In this document: one piece after another, positions 22,081-33,360 of the stretch
Position numbering within the stretch: position 1 is the first letter of the stretch
How the letters are laid out: every line of letters begins with the position of its first letter
From: Phragmites australis
Taxonomy: Eukaryota; Streptophyta; Magnoliopsida; Poales; Poaceae
Reading direction: 5' to 3'
Length of the DNA stretch: 64,000 nt
NCBI RefSeq assembly: GCF_958298935.1
Contig: NC_084933.1
Coordinates: 4,137,001-4,201,000, forward strand
Notes under the pieces: model-generated
Database searches by the model: none
Told to the model about the DNA's origin: nothing
What the model saw: only the letters and a program-made list of their open reading frames with translations
Made by a program: the position numbers and the translations under genes

Positions 22081-25000
22081 TGTCACACCCGGTTTTAACG
22101 GACAAAACCAGATGTGGCTTATGTGTGCCCAGGATATTCAACACACATAAGGACGTCACAGGTGAAGTAACAAAAGCAATACTTTTATTAAATAAATGTT
22201 AAACTCTTACAGCAATTGACATATATTGTCTTCTAAGAAGATATCTGCAGCGGAACAGAAGCACTGGTGCCCAACAACACCGCAGGTAACCGACCGGGAG
22301 ACACGCGCCTAGAACGTTACAACCTCGTCTTGATAGTCTTCAACATCTTCACTCACTGAGCAGCAGCATACATGTCGTATGGTGTAGGGGAAATAGCAAG
22401 TGTGAGCACATAGAGTACTCAGCAAGTGGGGGAAAGTAATGATATGCAGGCTTATATCAAGAATAGGCTAACAAATGGTATTTTTGCGTAAATGCCAGTA
22501 ATGAAAACATATTTGGACTCAAAAGCATTAAGCAATTATTAAGTGAATGTAACCCAAACAATTCAGCATCCAGCATACAAGGCTCTCCACCTTGCACACC
22601 ATAACCTTATAATACTCCCTGTACTATTACCAAAACCATCTAGTACTCCCTATACCAGAACCATAACCAGAACCATCTAGTACTCCCTGTACCAGAACCA
22701 TAACCACAACCAAACTCATAACCACAACCCACTAATCATGTGAGGATCCAAGTCTCTCATATCCGTGAGCACGGCTATTATAACAGTTTTACACTCTGCA
22801 GAGGTTGTCCAGCTTTCCCCACGAGTCAGTGAATTCCATGTTGCCGTGTTCGTGAAACACTTAACACACGCCAGTGGTGTGCCTCCAAGAATCACTGCAT
22901 GACATTTGCCACCAACTAGAGACTAATCCAGTATGTGTCTGCCCACTAGGTTTCACCGCCAGGCTTTACGCAAGCAAAGCTCCTACCCAGAAGCCCCCTT
23001 TTGTGCTGACCCAACACACACTGGGTAGACTCTAATCAGTATGTCACTCCTTACCCATATCAGCATCGTGGTTGGTACGTTACTTCTTGGGTTGTCGCTC
23101 CACGAACCGGTCCTTACTTAGGTTACTTGAGCAAACACTAAACCAATATCATAACCATGACCACTATCACCAACATCCCTATGCTCAAGGCCTAAGGTTC
23201 CATGTTGCTAGACCATTAACCAGTTAACCACTATTATTTCATGTGTTCATTAGTCAAGTATAATGACACTTCTCAACATCCCAAAAGCATGACTAAGCAA
23301 TCTACCCACAAAGACACCTAACCATAAACCATCTAGGTTCCAAGGGATGATAAGGGAAAATCTAGGGAAAACCCTAACATAGGTGACTACCCATCATATT
23401 GACACTGCATGCAATTTTGTAAAACAAAACATTTAAAAACATAGGTTTAATATGATCAAGGACACTTGCCTTTTTCCCAATGCTGCTCAGTGTTGTCGAA
23501 ATCTTGGTCTTGAAGTCCCTCGAACTGCTCTGGAACGTTATCGACTAATCGCGAGAACTAATGACAAACAACACAAAGGAAAACACTAAGAACAACATAC
23601 CAAACATCATCAAAACACTTTAAAAACACTATGGTTGGATATGGATGATTTTACAAATATTTAGACATAAGAATCGCCTAAATTGGAGTTAAGATGAAAA
23701 GAGAATAGCTTTCGGGAGATGGATTAGACTGAAAAGGAAAAACTAGTTTACTGGAGTTATCTTCCTATAGGAAAAGAGTTTATTGCACAATCACTGTGTC
23801 AAGCAACAACATCCTTATGAAAGATTCAAGAAGTGTAGGGCAGACTAGACTTCACTGACTAGGCTAAGGAGAATGATGTGGCGCTGACTTGGCATACTAT
23901 GCAAGTAACATCTTGGATTAAAGAAGGGATATACAGAGATCTAGTCTCGAGCACCTATGATGGATCAAAAAGGTTGAAGGTTGCGCTTCTAGGTTAAGGA
24001 TACTACCGATGACTCTATGCAGCGATGGTGGTTCGGGTTTCGTCGGAGATGGCGATCGGGCATGTGACCACAAACATCGATGTCAGCTTCAGTGGTGTTT
24101 CAGTGAAACGAGGGAAGCATGGTGTAGAACGTGGAAAGACTAAATCAGCGGTATGGTTGGTTTTGGATGGGGTCATTCGAGGTAGCGGCAAAACAGCGAT
24201 GACTGCTTCTACGTTTGGTGGTGACCGCGAAAAGATGTAGGAACGAAGACGCTCGTGTTCCCAGAGATTGACTATGAATTTTGAGAAACCGTTTGAACAA
24301 GGATGTTCATATAACCCGGGAACACAATGCTATGGCATGGGTTTTGGGTAGATCATCCACTGAGAGGAAGAACGATCAGCATAGCTGAGACGGGTGATAG
24401 CTGCGACGTGCTGTGGTTGGCAATGGCGTCTTGGTTGTGTCGCTGTACAAATAGGGATGGGCTCCTAGGGTAACGTAGAAGACTCCATGGGACATGCCGT
24501 GACGTGGTTGGTGCATCCATACGGCTTTTGGATTGACGGGAAATGCGAATGCAAATCCGGTGCGCGTGCAGAACACGTCCAGAAACCGGACAGCTGGTAT
24601 GTCGACCTTGATTTCGATAGTTTAGCTAATCTACTGGCCGACGTGGTTGGTGAGGATGTGGGGAACATCATGGGGCATGCACCGATGAAAGGGCTTGGTG
24701 ATTTGACCTCTGGTCGGTCGGGAACATCGATGCCAATCGGCTACAGCGCGGCTGTCTCGTGGCTGTCCACGACAGTGACGACCGTGGCGGCGTAGATCGG
24801 GCTTTGGCCGGGGCTAGGGCTTGGCTAGGGACTTAGTATGATGCTAAAATAGTAGTAAGCGAGGAGAAAAAAAGGTCCTCACATTGCTTTGGTCGTCGAG
24901 GAAAAAGGATTCACGAAGAAGACGACGTAGCGCATCACGGGCGGCGGCGGCGGCGGCTCCGGCGAACGGCGGCGCTCCGGCGATGTAAGGGCAGGGCAGC

Positions 25001-26137
25001 AGCGACTTCTAGGGCTTGAGGGCGCGGAATAGAGGTAGGAGAGGGCGTGAAACTCATATATATAGGGCTAGGGGTGGCTGGTTGAGGTGGAGTCCAAACC
25101 GAACACGAATCGGATTCGAGTTCGAGTCGGTTACGATTCTTTTTTCGCAGCTCTGTATTTTGAGGATGATATCTTCATCGTCCGGACTCCAAATTGGACG
25201 TTTCTTGATAATAAATGGTAGTACTCGAAAATATCTACAACTTTGGTAGTAATTGGAACTTCTGAAAACTCCATCTTGATTTCGAAAAATGCACCACAAG
25301 ATAAATTGTTTGAACTCGGACTTCTCTGCGCAGCACTGATTTCGGGGGCCATAACTCCTAGCTCCATTATCCAAAAGAGTACTTCCATAGGTTCAAATCG
25401 AAGCTCTCAACTAGACCTACAACTTTAGTATTGTCAAGATTTGCATTTGAGGCCGTTTTTAACTCCGAAACGTCATGCGAAGATGAGGCTGTCCAGGACT
25501 CCGCGAAAATTTGCAGATTTCGTGGATCCTTTGTTGGGCCATCTAGAAGACTTGGCTAAGGGTTTGGATTTGAGAAAGATTGAGCCCAAAGACATTTTAG
25601 GTATATCTAGAGTTTAGAAAAGAAATTTTTACAGAGAAATTTGAATAGGATTTGAATTTGAATTGAGCTTGAAGTGAATTTGAGAGAAACCAAAAGATAA
25701 GGTTGAACAAGAATAGAAGTAGATGAGGAATTTGAATTTGGATTTTGGTAGAATTTGAGAAAGAGAAGAGATTGGCTTTAAACAAGGATTTGGATAAGAT
25801 TTAAATTAAACTAGAGAAAGATTAGGTATGATCAAAGATTGAATAGATGATGAATTCAAGGACTTTGAATTCCAACCATTAAGATCCTTAACTTATTCAC
25901 TACTGAGTTTTGTAAAAACCTTTCAAAATCTTTTTCACTCAAAACACCAAAGAGAAAGAGAAGAAAAAAGAACTCTAATGCATTTACCTAGCTTCAACAT
26001 GCAATGCACAGAAAACAATAACCTATATTGATTCATTGATTAAGAAAATAGGTTTTAAACCTATACTACTGGTGAAGCTATTCAATACTCTTGGAAAATT
26101 TTAGAAATTTGAGAAATCTAAAAATTAGGGTGTTACA
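22081..26137 (-). mobile_element. Chromovirus solo LTR (4.06 kb) nested in copia gag
   Basis: TGTCACACCC at 22081 and GGGTGTTACA ending at 26137. It is flanked by TGGCA (22076-22080) and CGGCA (26138-26142), a 5-bp target duplication with one C/T difference. The U5 side (22081-23560) is close to 3902-5330. The U3 side is distinct and longer, with TATA at 25055-25067 (element sense minus). It contains the dyad module CTATTATAACAG (22775-22786) and CTCTGCAGAG (22794-22803). The open frames inside are fortuitous. Confidence 0.88.
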
Positions 26138-27340
26138 CGGCAGAGGCTATGGTAGAGGTGGTCTCGGTGGGATGTGCGCAATGACGAGGAGAGCGGCTCG
26201 AGCGACAGTCGCTACAACAAGAGCCACATCAAGTGTTTCAACTGCTACAAGATGGGGCACTACGCGAACGAGTACAAGGCACCGAAGAAGAAGGAGGAAG
26301 AGAAAGGCGAGACTCATCTCACTCGTGCTGATGACACCAAACCGGCCCTACTACTCGTAGTGTCAGAAGAGCCAGCACAAGAACAGCAGCACTAGCAGGG
26401 AGCCGTGCTGTTGAAGGAGGAGAAATTGAAGCTGGAATTGCTCAACACAACGGAAGGAGGCTCCAAATCTGAGGTTTGGTACCTGGAAAATGGGGCCAGT
26501 AATCACATGACTGGTGACAAAGAGAAGTTCAGAGAGCTGGACGAAGGTGTCACTGGTAAGGTGAAGTTTGGGGATGGCTCCATGGTATAGATCATGGGCT
26601 TAGGGTCTATCGTGTTCAGCTGCAAGAACGGCGACCAGTGGCTATTGTAGGAGGTCTACTACATTCCAAGACTATGCAGCAACATCATCAGCCTTGCACA
26701 ACTTACCGAAGTTGGACACAAGGTGATCATGGATGCTAAACATCTATGTGTGTATGATAATAGTCCTGCACGGTTGCTGATGAAAGTGAGGTGAACTCCA
26801 AATCACCTCTACAAGATCAAGCTGCATCAAGCGATGAGAGTGTGTCTCTTAACCAGGCTTGAAGACCCGGCGTGGCTTTCGCATGCGAGACTCGGACATG
26901 TCAACTTCATTGCTATGAAGCTGCTCGTCGATAAGGGGATGGCGGCAGGAGTGCCACCGATCACACACCCAAACTAGCTATGTCAATGGTGTTTGGTGGC
27001 AAAGCAGGAGAGATGGCCATTTTTGGTAGTGGCAAATTTCAAGGTGGAGAAGCCACTGGAGCTGCTACATGTTGACCTTTGTGGGCCGATCACACCTTCG
27101 ACACTTGTCGGTAACAATTACTTTATGTTAATTGTAGATGATTACTCACGATGGATGTGGGTGTTCATGATCAAGTCGAAGGACCAAGCTTGCTCCATGT
27201 TCAGAAAGTTCAAGTTGCAGGCCGAGAACATGAGTGGGCAAGGCATCAAGATGTTGAGGACTGATCGCAACGATGAATTCCTCTCTGCTAAGTTCACTCA
27301 GTTATGCAAGGAGGCTGGGATCAAACGGCACCTCACCGCC
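26138..27340 (+). pseudogene. Copia gag end, protease and integrase start
   Basis: Resumes in the Gly/Arg stretch. A zinc knuckle follows, reading CFNCYKMGHYANEY, where the final Cys is Tyr. The protease motif is YLENGASNHM: the catalytic Asp of the usual (D)NGAS is Glu (26486-26488). Integrase has HARLGH...CQWC (zinc-binding), HVDLCGPI (first Asp) and LRTDRNDEF (second Asp). TAG stops lie at about 26394, 26589, 26648 and 26974. A one-base deletion near 27341 shifts the frame before the catalytic Glu. Confidence 0.85.
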
Positions 27341-29515
27341 CATACACGCCACAACAAAATGGCATAGTGGAGCAGAGGAATAGGACCGTGATTGCGATGG
27401 CGAGATCCCTCCTCAAGAGCATGAATGTACCTCGAAGGTTTTGAGGGGAGGCAGAGCAGCACGCGGTGTATCTACTGAACCACCTGCCGACGAAGGCGCT
27501 GGACGAACGCACCCCATTCAAGGCTTGGAACGGAAGGAAGCCACATTTGGTGCACCTTCGTATATTCGGCTGTACTGCACACACAAAAGTGACAATGCCA
27601 CTTTTGAAGAAGCTCGACGACCGAAGCCAGCCGATGTTGTATCTTGGGGTCGAAGACGGCTACAAGGCGCATCGTCTCTTTAATCCAAGGCACAGGAAAA
27701 TTCGTGTACGCCATGATGTTAAATTCAATGAAAGCATGGAGTGGAGCTGCTGTACAAGTACAGGTGGCGGAGAGTCGTCTGTTTTCGATGTTGAGGAGGC
27801 GATTAGCACTAAGCCGTCAGTGGGTGGTACTATGCCACTCGCGGATGGTCCGGCAGGTGTGCCAACACTCGCGGCACATGATGATCAAGCTCCTTTATCG
27901 ACTCCGTTGGCCGACGAGGTGACGCCGAAAGGGCCAGTAACCAGGAGACGCGCTGCGGCATGCACGGCAGCCAACTCTCCAACAACCCCTACAAATCTAG
28001 TGGTGCTGTCAGCACCTGAAGTGTTGATGGATGATAGGGCCACACTGCTATCGAGCGGGAGCAGCAGCACTGATGAGGACCCTGTGCGATACAGGCACAT
28101 TGATGACATCATGAGAGATGCTCCAAGGGTGGATCTTGATGAAGACTTGGAAGCAGACGTCATGCTCGTGGAGACAAAGGAGCCATCCTCCTATCGCGAG
28201 GCTGCTGGACAACGGGTCTGGGAGGACGCCATGGCCAAGGAGATCGAGTCCATAGAGAAGAATAACACACGGACTCTCACGACATTGCCAACTGGTCACA
28301 AGCCCATTGGGCTCAAATGGGTTTACAAATTGAAGAAGAACATAGAAGGAGATGTGATCAAGCACAAGGTAAGGTTGGTCACGAAAGGCTATGTGCAGCG
28401 ACAAGTTATCGATTTCGAAGAAGTGTTTGCGCCGGTGGCTAGGCTGGACACCGTACATGTCATCTTTACTGTTGCAGCCAACCAAGGTTGGTAGGTTCAT
28501 CATCTTGATGTCAACTCGGCATTCTTAAATGGTGAGCTCGAAGAGGAAGTATATGTGATCCAGTCGGAGGGTTTTGTAATGAAGAACAAAGAGCATCTTG
28601 TGCTCAAACTCAGCAAGGCGTTGTATGGACTCCGACAAGCACCACAGGCCTGGAATATTCAGCTTGATAGAAGCTTAAAGCAACTTGGATTTGTGAAGTG
28701 TGCTCAAGATCACGCCGTATACACAAGAGGAACATGCCGACATGGAGTTATTGTTGGAGTATATGTTGATGATCTCATTGTGACAAGAGAAAGTTCAGAG
28801 GAGATCATGGGATTCAAGCAGCAGATGATGAGTGAGTTCGAGATGACCAATCTCGGATTACTCAATTACTATCTCATGATTGAGGTAACGCAAAAAGATG
28901 GGCAAATTACAATAGAGCAAACAACATATGCGAAGAAGGTTCTTGGTCAATTCGGTATGCTGGATTGCAATCCTACAAAATTTCCCATGGAATAAAGAGC
29001 GTAGCTGCATAAGGATCTAGATAGAAAACTGGTTGATGCAACTGAGTATCGTCGCATCATCGGTTTCCTGAGGTATTTTCTCCATACAAGACCTAATCTT
29101 TCTTTTGCTGTCGGGGTGGTAAGCAGATTCATGGAGAAGCCCACGGTGATGCATTACAAGGCAGTAAGGTAGATTCTTCGGTATTTGAAGGGCACCGTGC
29201 ATTATGGTATTGTGTATATTAGAGTAGGAGAAATAGAGGTGATCACTGGCTACACAGATAGTGATCTAGCTGGTGACATGGATGACAGAAAGAGTACTGG
29301 AGGTATGACTTTCTATATTAATGATAGCCTGGTGTCATGGAACTCGCAGAAGTAGAAAATGGTGGCTTTGTCTTCTTGTGAAGCTGAGTTTATGGCGGCA
29401 GCATGCTAAGCATTGTGGCTTAGAAGTCTATTGGGGGAGCTGACAGGAGAAGAGCCCAAAGCAGTCAAAATATTTGTTAATAACAAATCAGCAATTGCTT
29501 TGATGAAGAATCCAG
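27341..29515 (+). pseudogene. Copia integrase end, RT and RNase H
   Basis: After the frameshift come the third catalytic residue (IVEQRNRT), then YLLNHLPTKAL and FGCTAHTKV. From about 28310 RT begins (LKWVYKLKKN, FAPVARLDTV). The YVDD active site is intact at 28762-28773. RNase H shows TGYTDSDLAGDMDDRKSTGG and ALSSCEAEFMAA. Stops include 28495, 28995, 29171 and 29356. RNase H ends at LMKNPV, directly joined to LTR sequence, so its last part and the polypurine tract are deleted. Confidence 0.88.
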
Positions 29516-29885
29516 TGTAATCTCTAATTTTTGTAAGCAAGACACAGAGTCGTGCAAGTCACAAGTTGAATAGAGTCAAAATTTCCTCCAAAGAGTTTTT
29601 GCCTTGTCTTATTGTTCTCGTCGAGATACGCGAGTTCGTTCTTGCCGAGTAGTACGTGACTTAGGTGTTGCTGGTCGATCGGCGTGAGAGCAGCACATAC
29701 ACGGCGGATAGCTAGACTAGTTGTGGTTGGGCATGTACGATTGTTCGCTCAAGTTGGTCATGACTGGTGGTCATGAATTGGCGTACTCTATCATTTTGCT
29801 CGCTCGGGTGGTCGAGAAGCTTGGTCACTTGCGTTGTCGCGAATCCGGAGTGGTCACTCACATGATCCAGTGGTCGGACCCAACA
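29516..29885 (+). mobile_element. Copia 3' LTR, 5'-truncated
   Basis: Begins at TGTAATCTC, equivalent to 20922 in the 5' LTR, so the first 204 bases of the LTR, including the TATA box, are missing. It ends GACCCAACA and is followed by the target duplication CTTAC at 29886-29890. Confidence 0.9.
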
Positions 29886-29890
29886 CTTAC

Positions 29891-30640
29891 CATGTTTTGA
29901 TCCTTGATGGGTGGGATTCCGGGTGTATAAGTTCTTGGGTCAGGTTGTTGCTACCGATTTTTCATCCAGCGACGAGATGAGGCTTCAGCCTTGAGAAACT
30001 CCACCAATTTTGGGGGTTTTGGCGCTTTTGATGCCGATCGATTTCTTCGGCCTGACCAAAAGTTCCATCCCCGATCTCTGATTTGGATGTCTTTGGTTGC
30101 AGCATCCCCCAAGGTTGCTGGTGGAGAGACCCTTAGCTTAGGGAGGGGGCCTTTCCATGGCTTGGGGCATCTACTCGCCATGGTGTCGATGATCTTCGTG
30201 GCCAGCGAGTAATCCCTCTTACCAGAGGATAGCTGCTACCTAGTCTCAGCCTCCAGTAATGTCTGCAGTGAGAAGCTGGCTTCATTGTTGGCGTACATGA
30301 AGTCCTCAGTGGATGGAGACTCACAGTCTATCCCAGTCAACCGAGCTTCCCGGGTAGGGGATGCCGGTGGACCAAAAGATGATGCCAGGATATCTCCAGC
30401 AGGTACAGACGCCAATGAGGGACAAGAAATCATCATTGCTACCTAGAAAGCCGAGTCGGATGCGTTGTCGGAAGGCCAACAGGACTCCATTGCAAACCAG
30501 GAGTAGAGAGCTGCAGCCGTGGGCGGCTCCATGTCCCGCCGGAGGCCCGAATGGTGGCCGGTTGTCGCCGGTGGACAAGGGGGGCGCATTTGCGGAGGTG
30601 ATTTGGAAATGCCTCGTTCATAGGAACTAGGGGGTAGCCA
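29891..30640 (-). pseudogene. N-terminal part of gag/LINE ORF1-like remnant
   Basis: One minus-strand frame, open from about 30640 to 29951 except for two TAG stops. It reads MEPPTAAALYSW, later YSLATKIIDTMASRCPKPWKGPLPKLR, and KDIQIRDRGWNFWSGRRNR near its end. The sequence resumes at 20712 on the other side of the copia element. I do not recognise a defined domain. Confidence 0.35.
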
Positions 30641-30843
30641 ACCTCTCCGTTGGCCACTAATATATATATGTATCCACGTATGCCTTATTGGATCCTTTAG
30701 TTGTTGGATGTCTCCGATCAGGTAGCATGTACTATTTTGAATGCTTGTAAGTTGCAGCATGACTCACTCAGTGTGGGTAAGGATGGAGCTAAGACAATAT
30801 TTGCAATATTTGGTCTTTATTTATGGTTCATCTAATATGAACT

Positions 30844-31220
30844 ATAAAGGCACGAGTTGAAACAATCATATACCCACCCTAAAAATATCAACGGGACTAC
30901 TAGCACTCTTAGATCTGTCAACAACTAATAAATTTAACAACCAAGATTCGTTTGATGGTGTTTCATTGAATCCAATGGCAAAGAATGAGTTGTCATCACC
31001 CATTGGAAATCCTATGTCCAACCCAACAAGTGTCCGCGAAACTACCTGAATTCTCATATCTGAATCCAATGATCAAGATTGCGTTGTTCCTCCACCATCC
31101 CCTTGTTCGGTTGAAAAATCATTATTTTTCATTAATTTCCTTCCCATAATTATGGCTGCACATTTCTTTCTTAAAAAAGACTCCGCAATCAATGATCGAG
31201 GTTGTGTTGTCCCTCCACCC
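30844..31220 (+). repeat. Duplicated module, copy 1 (Helitron-like 5' end?)
   Basis: Starts ATAAAGGCACGAGTTGAAAC and shares CCACCCTAAAA, CTTAGATC-like, TTGAATCCAATGG and TGCACATTTC blocks with copy 2 at 33049. A start of the type TATAAARGCACGAGTT recalls the 5' ends of some grass Helitrons. The assignment is tentative. Confidence 0.35.
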
Positions 31221-33048
31221 ACGAATCACGCTCCCCACCCACCAATGATGGGATGTGATTAATCTCCTTCCAAACAATGCTGATTCCTTTCATAGTCTCT
31301 CCACCCACAAATCACGAGTTATGATTATTCTCTTTCCGAGCAACGCCGACTCCAGTGATCATCCTTCATAGCATCCGTGTCCGCTCCACTTCTCCCTAAC
31401 ATCTGCTCCTCCTCCCTACCATCTCCATATGCTGCTCCTCCTGGTCAGCGTATCAACTACTCAACCTCCCTCGCTAGTGTGGACATCGCTCTACCTCTCA
31501 TGCACCCTCGACCATTGATTCGCCTTCTTGGACAACACGTGGACCTATCTATATCCCCCGCTAGCCAAGAAGTTACACTCTCGTCAAGTGCTCAGCGAAA
31601 GCATTCGCCAAGGTCCAGGATGTCACAGGCATGAGGCACAATAGCACATGCCTTTGTCTATAGACGGCATACCCTCAAAGGCTCCCCCAACAACCACCGA
31701 CCTTCTTGCTTGGTTTTGCCATCCTTATCCGAGATGTTTCCTTCCTTACCAGCTTTTGGGTTGATTTGGTCACTGTCGTAAGTGGTTCCACCTACGTTGA
31801 CTTTCAATTAACACCAACAAGAGTAGTGTCGTGAGTTAATTGCTTTGTGTGCATTCCGAATCAAAGCAACTCGCAAATATTAGAGTGTGGAGGCTTTTTT
31901 CTTGTGAGCTCCTACTATATTTGGATCTTCTTTTGTTAATTAGTGACTGGTAAATCATTTGATTATTCTTTTACTAGTTTTTATGATGTTGTTCAGATAT
32001 TCACTAGATTGATCAAATTTATATTTCAATGGTTCCAAGCAACTATATGATAATTGAGTGAAAAGATTGTCACAGGCTCGTAGCAACTCTAGACTATCTT
32101 ATGATGCCTGTTATTATAACACACTTTCTATATGATAATTCTAAGTTATATGCATTTCATACCATTGGTAAAAATCTATCTATGCTAGGACTACTATAAG
32201 TATCACTGCCATTAATCAATCTATCAATATATTGATTTCAAGTGACCTCCTAATAACTATAATATGATGCTTCAAACAAAGTTGTTGTTCACAACAAAAT
32301 TGTTTGTTTTCTATCATTAATTTATGTACTGAAGAGAAATTTTGAATAAGATTGTGCCTTTATAGTTTATAATATGGTGAATCCCTAATCAAAGCAATTT
32401 TGCTTCAAATGCAGATTCATCAACCCACACTGTCTAGAACTCTGCTTCATATTCCAGGTTGAACATTTTTTTTGATGAATAGTTGACTTGAATAAGGAAT
32501 ATTACTGAAGTAGTAAAACTTGATCTAAGTCACAATTTTATTTTACTTTAGTATTCTTAATTAATGTAATGTGTGATGTCTGCAATACAAGTTCACATGA
32601 AGTTTTGTTTGCCTTTGTTGTCTTTTACTGAATCTTGACATTTTTTGAGAAATGTGTTGCAGTTAAGTTCTAAGCAGTATTGAGACCCTGGCTATCTACC
32701 ATGCCAATTAATATTCCATTCATTGACATTTAGCTAACACAAATAACTTTTTTCGCTAAGGTTTAGTTTCCAATACTGGTTATACGTGTTGTCGGTTACC
32801 AGATTTCTTACTATGATATAAGTTTCTAATTATACTAATTTTGCTGGCAGTTTTAGTAAAACATAGTGCTAATTTTGAAGGACGCAGTAGGAGGGTCTAG
32901 CACATTATTGCCAGTTATTTGTTGACATTCTTGATTTAACGGTGTGACTTATCAAGCCTTGTCAATTGTCAGGTACTATTTATTTGGAATTTGGAATGGT
33001 CATTCATTAAATAAAGAATCACCCTTTTAGAATCCATCTAAAATATAA

Positions 33049-33360
33049 AAAGCACGAGTTAAAACTATCCCATATGCACCCTAAAATGTGTACACGGAAC
33101 CACCAGTACCCTTAGGTCAATTCTCATCAATCACATCCAACAACTAGGATTTGTTTCAAGCCTTGCCGTTGAATCTAATGGTTGAGATCCACAGATAAAA
33201 CCTTCATCCGCAATACTTGTAAAGGCCACTCTCCAAAAATCACATAATTGATATCGAAATCATTAAATTGCTCACCATAATTTGCTCACTATAATCTCGT
33301 ATGCACATTTCCTTCCAAAAAGACGATGCAATCACCTGGAGTTCAAATTCCAAACCATCC
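33049..33360 (+). repeat. Duplicated module, copy 2
   Basis: Starts AAAAAGCACGAGTTAAAAC and continues CACCCTAAAATG, CCCTTAGGTC, TTGAATCTAATGG and TGCACATTTCCTTCC. It is in the same order as copy 1, about 2.2 kb downstream. Confidence 0.35.

Larger units (their letters stand above)
20718..29885 (+). mobile_element. Ty1/copia element, complete outline, dead
   Basis: 5' LTR 20718-21275, primer site, gag, an inserted solo LTR (22081-26137), pol in the copia order protease-integrase-RT-RNase H, and a truncated 3' LTR (29516-29885). CTTAC flanks both ends. Without the inserted 4.06 kb the element would be about 5.1 kb. All reading frames carry stops. It is inserted in the minus-strand gag/LINE-like remnant. 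Confidence 0.93.

Noticed and set aside
24025..24795. Frames of 66-102 codons on both strands
   Set aside because: They lie in the U3 of the 4.06-kb solo LTR and show no known domain.
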